Positions 61,920-64,000 of a stretch of 64,000 bases of DNA are shown piece by piece (within the stretch, counting starts at the first letter, position 1; each line of letters opens with the position of its first letter). The position numbers and the translations under genes are program-made. Under the pieces are notes generated by a model. The model did not search any database. It was given only the letters and a program-made list of their open reading frames with translations, and had not been told where the DNA came from. The DNA is from an uncultured Parafilimonas sp. (GTDB lineage Bacteria > Bacteroidota > Bacteroidia > Chitinophagales > Chitinophagaceae), in the NCBI GenBank assembly GCA_903882935.1, contig CAIRZB010000029.1, positions 1 through 64,000 of the forward strand. The letters run 5' to 3'.

Positions 61920-62684
61920 ATGGCAAAAAAAGCAAAGGTTCCAACAAGTAAAACAAAAGCTACCGCACCCAAGGCAAAGGGTTCAACAGGCAAAAGGTTT
62001 TGGCGTTTTATTAAACGCCTATTTCTAACCATGTTTGTTTCCTCCCTTTTATATATAATTGTTTGCCGGTGGGTTATGCCCCCCATAACCACCACCCAGC
62101 TTGGCAGTATGCTGCAAGGATACGGTATGCAGCGACATTATGTGGAATGGGACAGTATTTCGCCCAATGTAAAATGGGCAGCCATGGCCAGCGAAGACCA
62201 GTTGTTTGCTGACCATGGTGGTTTCGACTGGGAGGCGCTGGAAAAAAGTTTGAAAGACAACCCAAAAAAGAAGCATAAAATTCGGGGAGGGGCGGCCAGC
62301 ACCATTAGCCAGCAAGTGGCCAAAAATGTGTTTTTATGGCAAGGCGAAGGGCTTACGCGCTATTTGCGCAAAGTGCCGGAGTTTTATTTTACCCAATTAA
62401 TAGAATGGATATGGGGTAAAAAACGCATACTGGAAGTGTACTTAAATGTTATTGAAATGGGCAAAGGCATTTATGGCATAGAGGCAGCTAGCCAAGCATA
62501 CTTTCATAAGCATGCAAAAAACCTAACACAAACTGAGGCGGCCATGATAATTGCCTGCCTGCCCAACCCTAAAAAATTTACTGTGGTGCCCGAAAGCCAT
62601 TTTGTGGCTTGGAAAACCCAATGGATACTAAAGCAAATGCGCAATATCTCTGACGATAAAGATATTATGGCCCTTACAAAATAA
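61920..62684 (+). CDS. mtgA: Monofunctional biosynthetic peptidoglycan transglycosylase
   Basis: A 254-residue GT51 enzyme. A Lys/Ala-rich cytoplasmic start and one membrane helix (about 38-60) precede the catalytic domain: MAASEDQLFADHGGFDWEAL (catalytic Glu), GGAASTISQQVAKNVFLWQG, YLNVIEMGKGIYGIEAASQA and TEAAMIIACLPNPKKF. There is no transpeptidase domain. It polymerises lipid II into glycan strands at the inner membrane. A TTAATTTG-like sequence at about 61904 may be its promoter. The 255-bp gap before it holds no supported gene. Confidence 0.94.
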   Translation: MAKKAKVPTSKTKATAPKAKGSTGKRFWRFIKRLFLTMFVSSLLYIIVCRWVMPPITTTQLGSMLQGYGMQRHYVEWDSISPNVKWAAMASEDQLFADHGGFDWEALEKSLKDNPKKKHKIRGGAASTISQQVAKNVFLWQGEGLTRYLRKVPEFYFTQLIEWIWGKKRILEVYLNVIEMGKGIYGIEAASQAYFHKHAKNLTQTEAAMIIACLPNPKKFTVVPESHFVAWKTQWILKQMRNISDDKDIMALTK

Positions 62685-62810
62685 GCATAGGTGAACAATC
62701 GTGCAGGTTTGGCTTTTGTACACGTTTATTTAACAAACAACGAGGTAAGCCATGGTTAGCCCGTAAACGATTTTGCCCTAACTTCAACTTTTTATAAACG
62801 GTAAACACCC

Positions 62811-64000
62811 ATGATTTTTACAAAAGTGTGCATTATTGGCGCAGGGCCGGGCGGGGCGGCCGCCGCGCTTAATTTGAATAAAGCTGGTATTGATTGTGTG
62901 ATAGTTGACAAAGCGGTTTTTCCCCGGGATAAAATTTGCGGTGATGGGCTGAGCGGAAAAGTTATAACCTCCCTTAAAAGGATAGACCCTGAAATTGTTG
63001 CACGTTTGGAGAATGCAGGCTTTAAGCTAAACAGTTGGGGTGTGCGGTTTGTAGCCCCCGGCCGCAGGCAATTGGATATTGGCTACCGCCCCGATTTTGA
63101 CAAAGACAATGCAGCCCATAAACAAGTGCCTATTGGGTATGTGTGCAAACGCCTTGATTTTGATAATTTTTTGGTGGAGGAGCTAAAACGCTGCCCACAT
63201 GTACAGTTGTTTGAAGGGGTGAACATTAATAAGTATACGTTAGAAAGCGATGGCTATTTGGTTAGCGGCGTTGATGGTTTTGAGATAAAGGCCCAACTTA
63301 TTATCGTAGCCAACGGTGCCTATTCCTCCTTTACCAAAGAGGTGGCTGGCATACACATGGAGCCAAAACATTATGTGGCGGGCATACGGGCTTATTATAA
63401 AAACGTAACCGGTACCAACGCAGATAATTTTATTGAGCTGCATTTTTTAAAGTCGCTTCTGCCGGGTTATTTTTGGATATTCCCGCTACCAGATGGCGGT
63501 GCCAACGTTGGGGTGGGTATGTTAAGTGAGGCCGTGCGCCGCAAAAAAATAAACCTAAAAAAGGAGCTGCTAAACATTGTGCAAAACGACCCTGTGATAA
63601 AAGAGCGTTTTAAAGACGCCCAGTTAGAAGGCACGATTGATGGGTATGGGTTGCCATTGGGCAGTAAGAAAAGAAAAATATCTGGGGAGCGGTATATGCT
63701 TATTGGCGATGCCGCATATTTGATTGACCCCTTTACCGGCGAAGGCATAGGCAACGCATTTTATTCCGGCAGGCTTGCCGCGCAACAAGCTGCATTATCC
63801 TTACAAAACAGTGATTTTTCTGCAGCAGCCATGGCGAGGTATGATTCCGAAATTGAAAGGGTAATGGGTGCTGAGCTGCGGCTGAGCCATAAGCTGCAAA
63901 AATTCATCAAATACCCCATCCTTTTTGATACGTTCCTAAAAATAACGGCCAATAATAAGCGGCTGAAGGAAGTATTCACTTGTATGTTTCATGAGGTAGA
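62811..64000 (+). CDS. Geranylgeranyl reductase family flavoprotein, 3' truncated
   Basis: The frame opens at ATG 62811 and remains open to the window end (396 complete codons), so it is partial. The N-terminal FAD-binding motif CIIGAGPGGAAAALNLNKAG, the following VFPRDKICGDGLSGK and the later LIGDAAYLIDPFTGEGIGNA are diagnostic of the geranylgeranyl reductase/FAD-dependent monooxygenase-like group. Members reduce isoprenoid chains or hydroxylate lipids. With mqnC nearby, a role in quinone or isoprenoid lipid metabolism is possible, but this is only suggestive. Confidence 0.88.
   Translation, partial: MIFTKVCIIGAGPGGAAAALNLNKAGIDCVIVDKAVFPRDKICGDGLSGKVITSLKRIDPEIVARLENAGFKLNSWGVRFVAPGRRQLDIGYRPDFDKDNAAHKQVPIGYVCKRLDFDNFLVEELKRCPHVQLFEGVNINKYTLESDGYLVSGVDGFEIKAQLIIVANGAYSSFTKEVAGIHMEPKHYVAGIRAYYKNVTGTNADNFIELHFLKSLLPGYFWIFPLPDGGANVGVGMLSEAVRRKKINLKKELLNIVQNDPVIKERFKDAQLEGTIDGYGLPLGSKKRKISGERYMLIGDAAYLIDPFTGEGIGNAFYSGRLAAQQAALSLQNSDFSAAAMARYDSEIERVMGAELRLSHKLQKFIKYPILFDTFLKITANNKRLKEVFTCMFHEV

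Overview
The window looks like a chromosomal segment of a Bacteroidota bacterium, probably of the Chitinophagia/Sphingobacteriia type. Supporting signs are a TonB-dependent receptor with a carboxypeptidase-like N-terminal domain, DUF2480, DUF2911 and 2TM-domain proteins, a MacAB-TolC-type exporter, an E1 alpha-beta fusion dehydrogenase, and several upstream regions carrying the Bacteroidota promoter form TTTG/TTG followed by TAnnTTTG. Most genes lack a Shine-Dalgarno sequence. No rRNA or tRNA gene, CRISPR array, prophage or complete insertion sequence was seen. Genus and species cannot be fixed from the sequence alone.

Layout. 0-5 kb: tail of a dienelactone hydrolase, then a four-gene tripartite exporter operon. 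5-9 kb: DUF2480, a secreted M28 peptidase and a decayed accessory locus. 9-12.4 kb: a minus-strand cluster of two oxidoreductases, a MarR regulator and an amidotransferase, with two matching palindromic operators. 12.5-18.1 kb: ruvB, three membrane transport-type genes and the rpmH-rnpA-yidD cluster. 18.2-23.6 kb: an orphan antitoxin, spoT/rel, an MsbA-like exporter and a small-protein/nucleotidyltransferase pair. 23.7-28.1 kb: atpBEFHA without atpG. 28.3-34 kb: a TonB-dependent receptor and small membrane proteins ending in a winged-helix regulator. 34-39.6 kb: a rifampin ADP-ribosyltransferase (Arr), an archaemetzincin, a 2-oxoacid dehydrogenase E1 fusion and a TPR histidine kinase. 39.7-41 kb: an unusual region with two short-ORF/terminator cassettes and a doubly frameshifted gene. 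41-64 kb: rtcB, DUF2911, AraC, TerC, pyrD, thiolase, Usp, sigma/anti-sigma, gcvH, cyclophilin, two M16 peptidases, FUSC, a PDZ aspartyl protease, mqnC, LysE, mtgA and a truncated geranylgeranyl-reductase-type flavoprotein.

Genes that probably work together are the exporter (TolC, adaptor, ATPase, permease), the F-type ATP synthase genes, rpmH-rnpA-yidD, the ECF sigma and its anti-sigma, the two M16 subunits, and the MarR-controlled oxidoreductases.

The strongest unusual signals are: (1) the tandem short-ORF/terminator cassettes at 39.76-40.18 kb, whose predicted peptides share RNIH, CFS and RG in the same order; (2) short dispersed repeat families that have entered coding sequence without breaking the frame (an MsbA-like ABC transporter, the E1 fusion and pyrD); (3) two small conserved genes broken by single-base shifts; (4) a pair of 16-bp MarR-type operators; (5) the absence of atpG after atpA. 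All family assignments come from reading motifs; no database search was run.
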